Below the pieces are notes generated by a model, which worked only from the letters and a program-made list of their open reading frames with translations, did not search any database and was not told the origin of the DNA. Source: an uncultured Muribaculaceae bacterium (GTDB lineage: Bacteria > Bacteroidota > Bacteroidia > Bacteroidales > Muribaculaceae). From it: 33,599 nucleotides of DNA. Made by a program: the position numbers and the translations under genes. Positions within the stretch are counted from its first letter, which is position 1. The number at the start of each line of letters is the position of its first letter. The stretch is taken from positions 1 to 33,599 of the forward strand of contig CALUMX010000034.1 of assembly GCA_944321875.1 (NCBI GenBank). Direction: 5' to 3'. Below, piece after piece: positions 1 through 7,831 of this stretch.

Positions 1-53
1 GGGTGTAAAACTGGGTGTTTGTTTTGCAATCTGCTGATTTTCAGCGTTTGTTG

Positions 54-140
54 CGGAGAGAGAGGGATTCGAACCCTCGGTACGGTTACCCGTACAACGG
101 TTTTCGAGACCGCCCCGATCGGCCACTCCGGCATCTTTCC
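54..140 (-). tRNA. tRNA-Ser (anticodon CGA)
   Basis: The minus strand folds as a class II tRNA with a long variable arm. The anticodon loop is CTCGAAA, giving anticodon CGA (reads UCG serine codons), and the T-arm is GAGGG-TTCGAAT-CCCTC. The discriminator base is G, as is usual for tRNA-Ser, and CCA is not encoded. The acceptor stem pairs except at position 4, where A (base 137) faces C (base 58). The mismatch is seen directly in the sequence; whether it matters is unknown. Confidence 0.95.
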
Positions 141-152
141 TTGATGACGGTG

Positions 153-160
153 CAAAGGTA
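153..160 (-). promoter_or_regulatory. -7 promoter box of the tRNA-Ser gene
   Basis: The minus strand reads TACCTTTG, an exact match to the Bacteroidetes -7 element TAnnTTTG, 13 bp before the tRNA 5' end. No clear TTTG-like -33 element is present at the usual distance. Confidence 0.55.
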
Positions 161-286
161 CACTTTTTATTGAATCACGGATAGTTTTTTGCTGTTTTTT
201 TTCGTGAAAATTCATTCCCTGCTGATTCTCATAGGAATGGGAATTTTTAGTCAGAAGAATGTTGTATTTCCATCCCTTACCGGGGG

Positions 287-1372
287 TTATTTCTTCAGAA
301 TCATCCAGGGACGGCGCTTCTTGATGGTTTCCCATCCGCTGTCGATGCGGTCGTTGATACGGAGCCATTTGAACAGGCAGTCACGCAGGAAGTCAATGGA
401 GATACAGATGGTGAAGATGGCCAGTGCAGAACCGAACATGACAGGGACAAATTCCCAGGAGTCGTAGTAGGTCTTGGCCGGGATGAGCTGTTTCCAGAGA
501 AGGTTGCGTATGAACACGTTGTCGTGGATGAGATAGACGCCGAACGTGAGCGGTGCTATTCTCACAAGCAGTTTGACAAACCAGTTTTCCTTTACTTTCA
601 GGCGTGTTGCCCAAAGGAAGAGCAGGAATGAAGGGATGAACTCAATTCCGTTGTTCTCGTGGTAGTCGAGACGGAAGGGCACACGTCCGTTGTAGATGTC
701 CCACAGACGGCTCTGGTAGTAGAGCGTCATCAAGGCAAGCGAGAGGAAATAGAGTTTGCCGAAATGGTTCTTCTTGTTTGGATTGCCGTATTTCCGTACA
801 TAGCCGCCCGTATAGAAAAGGAAGATGAACCACAGCAGCGAGTTGTTGTCGCTGAAGTAGGAACCGAGCAGAAGGCTGAAATTGGCCACGAACAGCACGC
901 CGAGCAGCGTGAGGTGCTGGCGGCGGTTGATGTTGGATGTGACGATGGCCAGGTAGGGAGCCAATGCTACGAGAACGATGTATTTCGTGGCAAACCAATA
1001 GGTGTTGTGATAGACGGGGGTGAGTGCCTTAAACAGGCCTTCTCCCGAATATTTTATCTGTCCCATGCAGAGGAACAGCAGATAAAGCAATGCCGAATAG
1101 AAGAATATCGGAGCCCAGGTTTTGGCTATTTTGCTCCATTTCTCCTGGGTATGATAGAGGAAGTAGCCGGAAATCAGAATGTAGCAGTTGGTTCCGATTT
1201 TGGCGAAACTTCCTAAAAACTCGAAGGAGATGAGGTTGAAGATTTTCATCGGGGTGTCGGCCACGCCCAGGGGCGGACGTCCGATTCCGTGAATTTGAAA
1301 GTGCCACATGACGATGAGCAACATTGCGATGACGCGCAATATCTCAAAACTGGGATTCCTTTTAGTTGCCAT
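287..1372 (-). CDS. Acyltransferase family 3 membrane protein
   Basis: The 361-residue protein is a polytopic integral membrane protein. It opens with the acyltransferase-3 (OafA/NodX/WecH type) signature: an Arg followed by a hydrophobic stretch and a conserved His (RVIAMLLIVMWHF, about residues 13-25). Roughly ten hydrophobic segments follow. Such enzymes O-acylate surface polysaccharides, peptidoglycan or lipids in the inner membrane. The gene stands alone between the tRNA gene and the ino1 terminator and has its own -7 box 24 bp upstream of the ATG. The substrate cannot be read from sequence. Because it lies next to an inositol-lipid cluster, a lipid or glycan acceptor is possible, but that is inference. 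Confidence 0.85.
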   Translation of the reverse strand: MATKRNPSFEILRVIAMLLIVMWHFQIHGIGRPPLGVADTPMKIFNLISFEFLGSFAKIGTNCYILISGYFLYHTQEKWSKIAKTWAPIFFYSALLYLLFLCMGQIKYSGEGLFKALTPVYHNTYWFATKYIVLVALAPYLAIVTSNINRRQHLTLLGVLFVANFSLLLGSYFSDNNSLLWFIFLFYTGGYVRKYGNPNKKNHFGKLYFLSLALMTLYYQSRLWDIYNGRVPFRLDYHENNGIEFIPSFLLFLWATRLKVKENWFVKLLVRIAPLTFGVYLIHDNVFIRNLLWKQLIPAKTYYDSWEFVPVMFGSALAIFTICISIDFLRDCLFKWLRINDRIDSGWETIKKRRPWMILKK

Positions 1373-1395
1373 AAATGCTTGTTTGGATTTAGCTG

Positions 1396-1403
1396 CAAAG
1401 GTA
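1396..1403 (-). promoter_or_regulatory. -7 box of the acyltransferase gene
   Basis: The minus strand reads TACCTTTG, matching TAnnTTTG exactly, 24 bp before the ATG. No convincing -33 element is seen. Confidence 0.5.
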
Positions 1404-1479
1404 GTAAAAACTTGACAATTACGTCGAGGCTTGCCTTGGTTTTCTTTTCCTGGGGTGTTTTAATTTGGAAAACGACATA

Positions 1480-1512
1480 AAAAAAAAGCGGACAAGTTGA
1501 TGTCCGCTTTTT
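1480..1512 (-). terminator. Rho-independent terminator of ino1
   Basis: A perfect 10-bp stem (AAAGCGGACA / TGTCCGCTTT, loop AGTTGA) is followed on the minus strand by a run of seven or more T. It lies just downstream of the ino1 stop. Confidence 0.85.
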
Positions 1513-1536
1513 GGTTTATTGAAATTTTTCGATTGA

Positions 1537-2844
1537 TTAATCGATTTCTTCGTCAGCCTCGTAGCCACCCATTTCGCGAAGAGCGTTCTTCAACATAACA
1601 TATTGTTGGAAGAGGTGGTTTACAGGTACCTCACCTTGAGTATAGTCGTGTTGCGGGCTCTTGAGGAAGAAGCTCAGGAAGCGTTGAGTTCCCCAGCGTC
1701 CTGCACGAGCAGCCAAGTCGCTCAGCAATACGAGGTCAAGGCAGAGAGGAGCGGCAAGGATAGAGTCGCGGCAGAGGAAGTTAATCTTAATCTGCATCGG
1801 GTAGCCCATCCAGCCGAAGATATCGATGTTATCCCATCCTTCCTTGTTGTCGTTGCGCGGTGGGTAGTAGTTGATACGTACCTTGTGGTAGTAGTTGTTG
1901 TAGAGGTCTGGTTGGTTTTCCGGTACGAGGATAGACTCAAGCGTAGAGAGCTTGCTGACTTCCTTAGTGTGGAAGTTAGCCGGTTCGTCGAGTACGAGAC
2001 CGTCGCGGTTACCGAGGATGTTTGTTGAGAACCATCCTGACAAACCGAGGCAACGAGTACCGATAATCGGAGCGAAACCAGACTTAACCAAAGTTTGACC
2101 AGTCTTGAAGTCCTTACCTGCGATAGGCATCTTAGTCTTCTCAGCGAGTTCCCACATAGCCGGGATGTCGACAGTTGTGTTAGGAGCACCCATGATGAAT
2201 GGAGCGCCTTCCATCAATGCTGCGTAAGCGTAGCACATAGACGGAGCGATGTGCTTTCTGTCGTCAGCCTTCATGGCAGCTTCGAGAGCAGCGAGAGTGC
2301 CGTGTACGTTTTCGTCTACCGGAACGTAGATTTCAGTAGAAGCAGCCCAAAGTACAACGATACGGCTGCAGTTATGTTCTTTCTTGAAGTTGCGGATGTC
2401 CGCGCGAAGTTCTTCTACCATCTCCCAGCGAGTCTTGCAGTCCTTCACGTTGTTACCGTCAAGGCGCTTTGCATAGTCGCGGTCGAACGCAGCCTTCATC
2501 GGAACGATTTTAACCAATTCGTCCTTTACAGGCTCGATGTCCTTTTCTTTAAGAACTTCAGCGTTGAGGGCAGATTCGTAGGCATTTGCAGGATAAACGT
2601 CCCATGAGCCGAATTCGATGTCCTTCAGGTCGGCCATCGGAACGATTTCGTTGTAGTGGAGATATTTTTTGTTTTCACCACGTCCTACACGGATTTTGTC
2701 GTATTGAGTCATTGAGCCAACAGGTTTAGCTAAACCTTTGCGAGTCATCAGCACACCTGTCATGAATGTTGTAGAAACAGCACCCAGACCTACGACCAGA
2801 ACGCCTAATTTGCCTTCTGCTTTTTGAACTTTACAATTTTCCAT
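1537..2844 (-). CDS. ino1: Inositol-3-phosphate synthase (MIPS)
   Basis: The 435-residue protein matches myo-inositol-1-phosphate synthase, which converts glucose-6-phosphate to inositol-3-phosphate with NAD+. It has the Rossmann signature LVVGLGAVSTTF near the N-terminus, the VVLWAASTEIYVP region, the core sequence GKDFKTGQTLVKSGFAP and the late motif IKINFLCRDSILAAPLCLD. Length is normal for the prokaryotic family. In Bacteroides thetaiotaomicron, MIPS is part of a cluster making phosphatidylinositol and inositol sphingolipids through a phosphatidylinositol-phosphate intermediate; the phosphatidyltransferase and HAD genes upstream here fit that scheme. A strong promoter of its own and a terminator indicate separate transcription. 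Confidence 0.95.
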   Translation of the reverse strand: MENCKVQKAEGKLGVLVVGLGAVSTTFMTGVLMTRKGLAKPVGSMTQYDKIRVGRGENKKYLHYNEIVPMADLKDIEFGSWDVYPANAYESALNAEVLKEKDIEPVKDELVKIVPMKAAFDRDYAKRLDGNNVKDCKTRWEMVEELRADIRNFKKEHNCSRIVVLWAASTEIYVPVDENVHGTLAALEAAMKADDRKHIAPSMCYAYAALMEGAPFIMGAPNTTVDIPAMWELAEKTKMPIAGKDFKTGQTLVKSGFAPIIGTRCLGLSGWFSTNILGNRDGLVLDEPANFHTKEVSKLSTLESILVPENQPDLYNNYYHKVRINYYPPRNDNKEGWDNIDIFGWMGYPMQIKINFLCRDSILAAPLCLDLVLLSDLAARAGRWGTQRFLSFFLKSPQHDYTQGEVPVNHLFQQYVMLKNALREMGGYEADEEID

Positions 2845-2899
2845 TTTTCTAATGTATTATTTCTTAAAGATCTTATTTTTTCATTTTGAAATGATTTTC

Positions 2900-2929
2900 C
2901 AAAAGTACGTCTAAATTTGGAAATTCAAA
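2900..2929 (-). promoter_or_regulatory. Promoter of ino1
   Basis: On the minus strand TTTG (2929-2926) is followed after 18 bp by TACTTTTG (2907-2900). Both match the Bacteroidetes primary-sigma consensus. The start would be near 2893, giving a leader of about 50 nt. Confidence 0.7.
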
Positions 2930-3043
2930 ATTTATTTTAATTAAATAATTGGTCTATTTGGGGAAATAATTGGCTTTAAACTGCTTATAGTGTTAATGTT
3001 ATAAAAATATGGTTCGATTTATGTGTGTTTGTGTTATCAATTG

Positions 3044-3760
3044 TTAAACGAGGTATTTTTTAATTTCCTCCAATTTTGCAATAATTGCCGGGTGCATCAC
3101 GGCATCTTCATCGGCCGTCCAGCCTTTGCCTTTCAGCCAGGCCACATGGCAGCCGATAGTCTCGGCAGGCACGATGTCTTTCTTGTAGCTGTCGCCCACA
3201 ACGAGCACTTCCTCCGGCTGCAGGCCGAGAGCCTCCACGCCGAGTCCGAAGATGCGGGGGTCGGGCTTGCGGATGCCTACGACCGCGCTTTCCACGATGG
3301 TGCGGAAATACTTGGCGAGGTCAAAGTCGGCCAGGACGGTTTCCACGTTGCCGTAGAAGTTGCTGACAAGCACCATCGGATAGCGTTCGTGGACGTATTC
3401 CAGCGTCGGACGTGCTTCCTCGACCGATTCGCGGGCTTTGTCGTAGCAGTAGCGTGCGATGGCGACGGCTTTCTCCTCTATCGGGTAGCCTTCCGGCAAC
3501 AGGTGGTTGTCGGCAAGGTTGCCCAGCTCGATGCGCATCTTGATGAGCAGTAGGTCGTAGAAATTATGCTCCGGCAGGATATGGCGGGTTTTGGCCAGTT
3601 CCCGTTCGGCATACACATAGCAGTCGCGGAACTGCTCTTTGCTGACCGGCACTTCCGCCGTGCGGTAGCCGTCCCAGATGATTTCGCTCCAGTGAACGCC
3701 GCGGCTGTCGATGGTGCCGCCGTAGTCGAAGATGACGCCTTTTATCTTAGTATTTTCCAT
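3044..3760 (-). CDS. HAD-superfamily hydrolase, candidate phosphatidylinositol-phosphate phosphatase
   Basis: The 238-residue protein has the four HAD motifs: I (VIFDYGGTI, nucleophile D12), II (VLVSNF), III (IRKPDPRIF) and IV (VVGDSYKKDI). The +2 acid/base Asp of motif I is Gly (D-Y-G-G-T), a variant seen in some HAD subfamilies. The start overlaps the end of the phosphatidyltransferase gene by 14 nt, implying translational coupling. In inositol-lipid synthesis through phosphatidylinositol phosphate, a phosphatase must remove the inositol phosphate; this gene is the obvious candidate by position. That role is inference from context, as HAD enzymes cannot be assigned a substrate by motif. Confidence 0.8.
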   Translation of the reverse strand: MENTKIKGVIFDYGGTIDSRGVHWSEIIWDGYRTAEVPVSKEQFRDCYVYAERELAKTRHILPEHNFYDLLLIKMRIELGNLADNHLLPEGYPIEEKAVAIARYCYDKARESVEEARPTLEYVHERYPMVLVSNFYGNVETVLADFDLAKYFRTIVESAVVGIRKPDPRIFGLGVEALGLQPEEVLVVGDSYKKDIVPAETIGCHVAWLKGKGWTADEDAVMHPAIIAKLEEIKKYLV

Positions 3761-4688
3761 TTTTCAAGTCGGTTGTCAGTTTTTTGCAAATTCTTTCGTG
3801 TCGTTTAATCATGTAGATTAGCATGGCATTGAGCACTACCAGCTCAAACATGAAGTAGAGCCATGGCATTCCGGCAAAGAGCGATGCGAAGAGAGCGATG
3901 GTGCGCAGGTTGAACGATAGCCAGTTGGTGTACTTCATCAGCGGTTTGCTCTTGGCGCGGAAATCGTCGCGGAACTGCTGGGAAATCTCGCCCTCGCCGA
4001 AACGGCTTTTCAGCTCGCGGCGCAGCTCCTGCATTCTGGGTGTGAGAGCCTCCTGATTGGCAGTGTAGTTGCGGTAGAAGTACATGGTGAGCTTCTTCCA
4101 GAAGTTGCCCTTCCAGCTGATGGCCGCATAGTTCTTGTCGAGCTGTTCTACGCTGTCAAGCTCGCTGCCCTCCTTGCCTTTGAGGAAATAGAGGTGGAAC
4201 TGGCGGTAGTAGTCGGCTGCGGCAGCCTGCTTGGCGTGGCAGAGTCCGGCGAGCACGGCAATTACCCAGATGGCACCGGTGTAGTTGTCGAAGAACTGCA
4301 CGTTCTCCTGCGTGCGCAGGCAGATGGCGATGTAGATGGAGGCAAACCAGAGGTCACCGCTCACACCGTCGAGAATACGGCCGATGCGCGAATATTGCTT
4401 GGTCATGCGAGCCAGCTGTCCGTCGGCGCTGTCAAACGAGTTGGCCCAAATGAGCAGCAGCATGCCGATGATGTTGAGCCACAGGTCGGTGTAGTAGAAC
4501 ATAATGCCTGCTGCCACACCGATAAAGATGGAGGCAATCGTGATGGCGTTGGGTTTGATGCCCACTTTCGCACACAGGACGGCCCACATATAGCCGATAG
4601 GGCGGTAGAAACAGAGGTCAATGGTCTCTTCCGTGTCCATCGACTTGAGAGTGTCTTTATAGGACACCTTTTTATCGTTGATTTTCAT
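3747..4688 (-). CDS. CDP-alcohol phosphatidyltransferase, probable phosphatidylinositol-phosphate synthase
   Basis: The 313-residue membrane protein carries the CDP-alcohol phosphatidyltransferase motif with D86, D89, G90, A93, R94, G103 and D107. The last metal-binding Asp is D112, so four residues (GVSG) separate the last two aspartates instead of the canonical three. Several hydrophobic segments flank the motif, with a longer cytosolic-looking insert and a C-terminal hydrophobic pair. The enzyme would join CDP-diacylglycerol (or a CDP-sphingolipid precursor) with inositol phosphate supplied by Ino1. Neighbouring ino1 and HAD genes support this, matching the inositol-lipid locus described in Bacteroides. 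The general family is certain; the exact acceptor is inferred. Confidence 0.9.
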   Translation of the reverse strand: MKINDKKVSYKDTLKSMDTEETIDLCFYRPIGYMWAVLCAKVGIKPNAITIASIFIGVAAGIMFYYTDLWLNIIGMLLLIWANSFDSADGQLARMTKQYSRIGRILDGVSGDLWFASIYIAICLRTQENVQFFDNYTGAIWVIAVLAGLCHAKQAAAADYYRQFHLYFLKGKEGSELDSVEQLDKNYAAISWKGNFWKKLTMYFYRNYTANQEALTPRMQELRRELKSRFGEGEISQQFRDDFRAKSKPLMKYTNWLSFNLRTIALFASLFAGMPWLYFMFELVVLNAMLIYMIKRHERICKKLTTDLKNGKY

Positions 4689-4717
4689 TGCGCTTTTTTC
4701 TTAGTTGATATATATGT

Positions 4718-5584
4718 TTATTTCATTCGTTCCTTGATGTAGCTGAGTACGCTCTTCGCGATGAACGGCGCTGCCTCGTTGCGGCAGGGCGCGAAGCTGG
4801 GCCAGTCGTTGAAGTCGATGATGCGGATGACGCCGTCGGGAGAGACGATGCAGTCGCCGCCGTAGATTTCCACGTCGAGAGCCTCGGCTGCCTCGTGGCA
4901 GATGCGTTTCAGCTCATCGATGTCGAAATCGATGCCTTTCGACTTGCCGTTGATGGCCTCAAGGCCGTATTTGCTGTGGCCTTCGTCGAAGGGGTAGAAC
5001 CAGTGGAAGAACGGCGAGTTGTGGATGCCGTAGAATTTGATGAGGTCGCCCGGCAGGTGACGGTTGATGACGGCACGTGGAATGCCACGGTAGAAGTATT
5101 CCTGCAGTACCTCCTGAGCCTCCTCGGCATGGCGCACATAGCTTACGTCCTCCTTGTGCATGGCGTGGAAGTCGCCGCGCTTAATCCAGCAGTTGGACAT
5201 TCCTGCCTTGTTCAGCTGGTCGATGACCGCCTCATTAGTGTTGACGATGAGGCTGTCAGGGTAGGGGATGTTGTGGCCAATCAGGATGCGGGTCATACGC
5301 TCGCGCGTACAGTTCTCGATACCGTAGCCGGAATTGACTACGATGCATCCGTCGTCCTCCAGCTGTTGCAGGCGCTGGATGGATTCCCGCTCGCGGCACA
5401 TATTGAGGATAATGCGTTCCGTCACTTTGCCGCTGTTGAATTGCTCCTCGCTGTAGACATTGACAATGCAGCCGCGCTTGCGCAACTGTTCGGCAGTCGC
5501 GTTGAAGATGGCGGCATCGTTCCCGATGTGGTTCGGGGAATAGGCGCCGGCTCTCATGATGCCGGCTATGATGATTTCAGACAT
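4718..5584 (-). CDS. ATP-grasp family protein of the inositol-lipid cluster
   Basis: The 288-residue protein has an ATP-grasp appearance: a nucleotide-binding central region (WIKRGDFHAMH) and a C-terminal metal-binding strand (EIYGGDCIVSPDG then RIIDFNDWPSF). ATP-grasp ligases join a carboxylate to an amine or thiol through an acyl-phosphate. The gene lies between the NTP transferase (24-bp gap) and the phosphatidyltransferase (29-bp gap) on the same strand, so it is probably co-transcribed with them. A role in decorating an inositol lipid head group or in supplying a precursor is a guess; the substrate is unknown. Confidence 0.75.
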   Translation of the reverse strand: MSEIIIAGIMRAGAYSPNHIGNDAAIFNATAEQLRKRGCIVNVYSEEQFNSGKVTERIILNMCRERESIQRLQQLEDDGCIVVNSGYGIENCTRERMTRILIGHNIPYPDSLIVNTNEAVIDQLNKAGMSNCWIKRGDFHAMHKEDVSYVRHAEEAQEVLQEYFYRGIPRAVINRHLPGDLIKFYGIHNSPFFHWFYPFDEGHSKYGLEAINGKSKGIDFDIDELKRICHEAAEALDVEIYGGDCIVSPDGVIRIIDFNDWPSFAPCRNEAAPFIAKSVLSYIKERMK

Positions 5585-5608
5585 ATTGTTAGTTTTATTT
5601 ATTGTGAT

Positions 5609-6310
5609 TTATTTTCCGTTGAGGAAGTCGTTGGCTTTACGGATGTCGTCGGCATGGTCCACGTCGAGAATCTTACCGAGGTCGTAGGCCTTCAGCCGCA
5701 GACCGGCGTCGACCAGCGCGCGCTGGAAATTGCGCATGCGCGAAACACCTTTCTCCATACATTCCTCCAACACCTTCACGGCTTTCTCATTGAGCGCATA
5801 GATACCGCCCGAGATGAAGCGCGCACCCTCGTAGGCAGCGTCGCGGAAGGCTGTGATGTTCAGGTCGGCGTCAGTTTCCACATAGAGCGGCTTCTCGTCG
5901 TCGATGTAGGAAGTGACGGCCATCATGCCGTCGTGGCTGTCATCGGCCTCCATCGCTTGGATGTAGGCACGGAAATCATCCTCACGGAAAATAGTGTCGA
6001 CAGTTGTCAGGCAGAAGCGTCCCGGCTGCATTACGCGCGACAGCTCGTAGAAGCTGTGCATGGAGCTGGGTGTTGATTTGACTACGAGGTTGAACGGGAT
6101 GTCGAGCTGCAGGCTTTCCAGATAGGCTCTCACTTCCTTCATCTCCTCGTTGACGATGATGCTTACTGACTCCGCGTTGCACCGGCGGAACAGGTTGATG
6201 AGGCGGCCAATCATCGGCTCACCGTTGATTTCGACGAGCGGCTTCGGCTTTGCTACTCCTTCCTGGGCGAGGCGGGAGCCTTCGCCGGCTGCGATAATGG
6301 CATAATTCAT
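5609..6310 (-). CDS. MobA-like nucleotidyltransferase
   Basis: The 233-residue protein starts with the NTP-transferase signature AAGEGSRL, followed by KPKPLVEING, and contains the metal-site region TTVDTIF. Such enzymes transfer a nucleotide from NTP to a phosphorylated sugar or alcohol. In some organisms a related enzyme makes CDP-inositol from inositol-1-phosphate; the presence of Ino1 and a CDP-alcohol phosphatidyltransferase in the same block makes inositol phosphate a plausible substrate here, but a sugar phosphate is equally possible. It is tightly spaced between pdxA (27 bp) and the ATP-grasp gene. Confidence 0.8.
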   Translation of the reverse strand: MNYAIIAAGEGSRLAQEGVAKPKPLVEINGEPMIGRLINLFRRCNAESVSIIVNEEMKEVRAYLESLQLDIPFNLVVKSTPSSMHSFYELSRVMQPGRFCLTTVDTIFREDDFRAYIQAMEADDSHDGMMAVTSYIDDEKPLYVETDADLNITAFRDAAYEGARFISGGIYALNEKAVKVLEECMEKGVSRMRNFQRALVDAGLRLKAYDLGKILDVDHADDIRKANDFLNGK

Positions 6311-6337
6311 ATCGTGAATGCTTTTTTTTTTAGATGA

Positions 6338-7459
6338 TTAGTTGTTCAGAATTTCCGGAGTGTCGTTGTCGTCCTTCGTGAGGTCGAGCACTTCCTTGTC
6401 GCCGCTCTTGTCGAAGTACTGGCGGCGGAGCGGGTTAGCACGCATCGCATAGAACTCCTCGCGGTTGCGGAAAATGTCGATGGCCTTGTAGATGGCCGAG
6501 CGGAACGACGTCTCGTTCGCCAGGTTGCTGCCGGCGATGTCGTAGCCCGTACCGTGGTCGGGCGAGGTGCGCACGTAAGGCAGTCCGGCCGTGAAGTTGA
6601 TGCCGTCCTCCATGGCGATGGTCTTGAACGGAGCCAGACCCTGGTCGTGGTACATGGCCAGTACGCCGTCGAAGCGCTTATACTGCTCGCTGCCGAAGAA
6701 ACCGTCGGCTGCGTAAGGGCCGAAGCAGAGAATTTTCTTGCCGTAAGCCTCCTCGATGGCCGGAGTGATGATTTCCAGTTCCTCCGAGCCGAGCATTCCG
6801 TTTTCGCCGGAATGAGGGTTGAGGGCAAGCACGGCGATACGGGGCTTCACGATGCCGAAGTCGCGGCGGAGCGACTCGTTGAAGATTTGCAGCTTCTCGA
6901 TGATGTTCTCGCGGGTGATGGCCTGCGGCACCTGAGCGATGGGCAGATGGGTAGTGACGAGCGCCACGCGTATCTCATCGTTGCAGAGAATCATCAGCGC
7001 CTTGTTGCCCTCGCCGATTTCCGCTTCCAGAAACTCCGTATGGCCCGGAAAATGGAAATCCTCGCTTTGAATTGTATTTTTATTGATAGGAGCCGTTACC
7101 AGTACGTCAATCACGCCCTCGCGAAGGTCGTCGGCAGCACGCTTCAGCGAGGCGAACGCCGCCTTGCCCGATTGCTCGGTCGGCGTACCGAGGTCGATTT
7201 TCACTTCTCCGTCGAGCACCTCCACCAGGTTGTTCATGCCTTCTCCGGCATCTTCCGCACTCGTAACCATGTTGAACGGTACGTTCTGCAGTTCGAGCGC
7301 CTTACGGTGGTAGGCGAGCGCCTTCGACGAGCCGTAGACCACCGGTGTGCAAAGCTCAGTCATGCGTGTGTCGGCCAGCGTTTTCAGAATCACCTCATAT
7401 CCGATTCCGTTTATATCTCCGTGGGTGATGCCCACTCTGATTTTTCTATTTTGTTCCAT
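6338..7459 (-). CDS. pdxA: 4-hydroxythreonine-4-phosphate dehydrogenase
   Basis: The 373-residue protein has the full set of PdxA signatures: ITHGDINGIGYE at the N-terminus, FPGHTEFL, LNPHSGE, GPYAADGFF, AMYHDQGLAPFKT and TSPDHGTGYDIAG near the C-terminus, including the metal-binding histidines. It oxidises 4-phosphohydroxy-L-threonine in pyridoxal-5'-phosphate synthesis. It is the first gene of the block that continues into the inositol-lipid genes, with a -7 promoter box 27 bp upstream. No functional link to inositol lipids is known to me; co-transcription may simply reflect gene order. Confidence 0.95.
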   Translation of the reverse strand: MEQNRKIRVGITHGDINGIGYEVILKTLADTRMTELCTPVVYGSSKALAYHRKALELQNVPFNMVTSAEDAGEGMNNLVEVLDGEVKIDLGTPTEQSGKAAFASLKRAADDLREGVIDVLVTAPINKNTIQSEDFHFPGHTEFLEAEIGEGNKALMILCNDEIRVALVTTHLPIAQVPQAITRENIIEKLQIFNESLRRDFGIVKPRIAVLALNPHSGENGMLGSEELEIITPAIEEAYGKKILCFGPYAADGFFGSEQYKRFDGVLAMYHDQGLAPFKTIAMEDGINFTAGLPYVRTSPDHGTGYDIAGSNLANETSFRSAIYKAIDIFRNREEFYAMRANPLRRQYFDKSGDKEVLDLTKDDNDTPEILNN

Positions 7460-7486
7460 TGGGTTTTACATGATTGTTCCAAACTG

Positions 7487-7494
7487 CAAATTTA
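7487..7494 (-). promoter_or_regulatory. -7 box of the pdxA operon
   Basis: The minus strand reads TAAATTTG (TAnnTTTG), with a predicted start near 7480 and a leader of about 20 nt. A -33 element is not obvious. Confidence 0.5.
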
Positions 7495-7573
7495 AGACTA
7501 ATAATTGAATATCCTATAATCAAAACTTCGGAAACTTTGTTCAAATCCGCCATATCCCCTTCCTCACGAGCAT

Positions 7574-7599
7574 AAAAAAAGCCCCCTTTGGCAGGGGGC
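7574..7599 (-). terminator. Terminator hairpin of the tracrRNA
   Basis: On the minus strand GCCCCCT and its partner AGGGGGC form a strong stem around a short loop, followed immediately by seven T. It doubles as the 3' hairpin of the tracrRNA. Confidence 0.9.
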
Positions 7600-7656
7600 G
7601 AGCCTAAATGTTTTCACAACGGAATAATCCTTATTGTGATTTGCTTACAATTAGTA
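7574..7656 (-). ncRNA. tracrRNA of the II-C system
   Basis: On the minus strand, bases 7656-7634 are complementary to the first 24 nt of the CRISPR repeat in crRNA orientation, with a one-base bulge; base 7633 adds a G-U wobble. A small nexus hairpin (GGA-TTAT-TCC, 7630-7621) follows, then a linker and a GC-rich hairpin with a T run. A promoter matching the Bacteroidetes consensus ends at 7660, so the 5' end should be near 7652-7656 and the RNA about 80 nt long. It is divergent from cas9. Shared orientation with the crRNA transcripts (both minus) is what the pairing requires. Confidence 0.88.
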
Positions 7657-7659
7657 CGA

Positions 7660-7691
7660 CAAAGATATGTCATACAGATGGAAAAAACAAG
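7660..7691 (-). promoter_or_regulatory. Promoter of the tracrRNA
   Basis: On the minus strand CTTG (7691-7688), a 20-bp spacer and TATCTTTG (7667-7660) match the Bacteroidetes -33/-7 arrangement, with the antirepeat starting 4 bp downstream. Confidence 0.65.
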
Positions 7692-7757
7692 CGCGAGCGA
7701 ATGTTTTAGAACATGAAAATTAAAAGATGAACTGTATGGTATTTTTATAAAAATGGT

Positions 7758-7765
7758 TAACTTTG
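7758..7765 (+). promoter_or_regulatory. -7 box of cas9
   Basis: TAACTTTG matches TAnnTTTG and is the same octamer found in each CRISPR repeat. It would give a leader of about 60 nt. The -33 position is poorly matched. The 372-bp gap between pdxA and cas9 is thus filled by the tracrRNA and three promoters (pdxA, tracrRNA, cas9). Confidence 0.5.
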
Positions 7766-7831
7766 TTTTTATGGGGAATGTTTGAAAAAACTGCTACCGA
7801 TACCATTCATAGAAATGAAAAACTTTGAAAT

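Noticed and set aside
7633..7656. A lone CRISPR-repeat-like sequence upstream of cas9
   Set aside because: It covers only 24 bases of the 47-nt repeat, has one deletion, and is followed by a nexus and terminator on the same strand with a promoter before it, so it is the tracrRNA antirepeat and not an orphan repeat.
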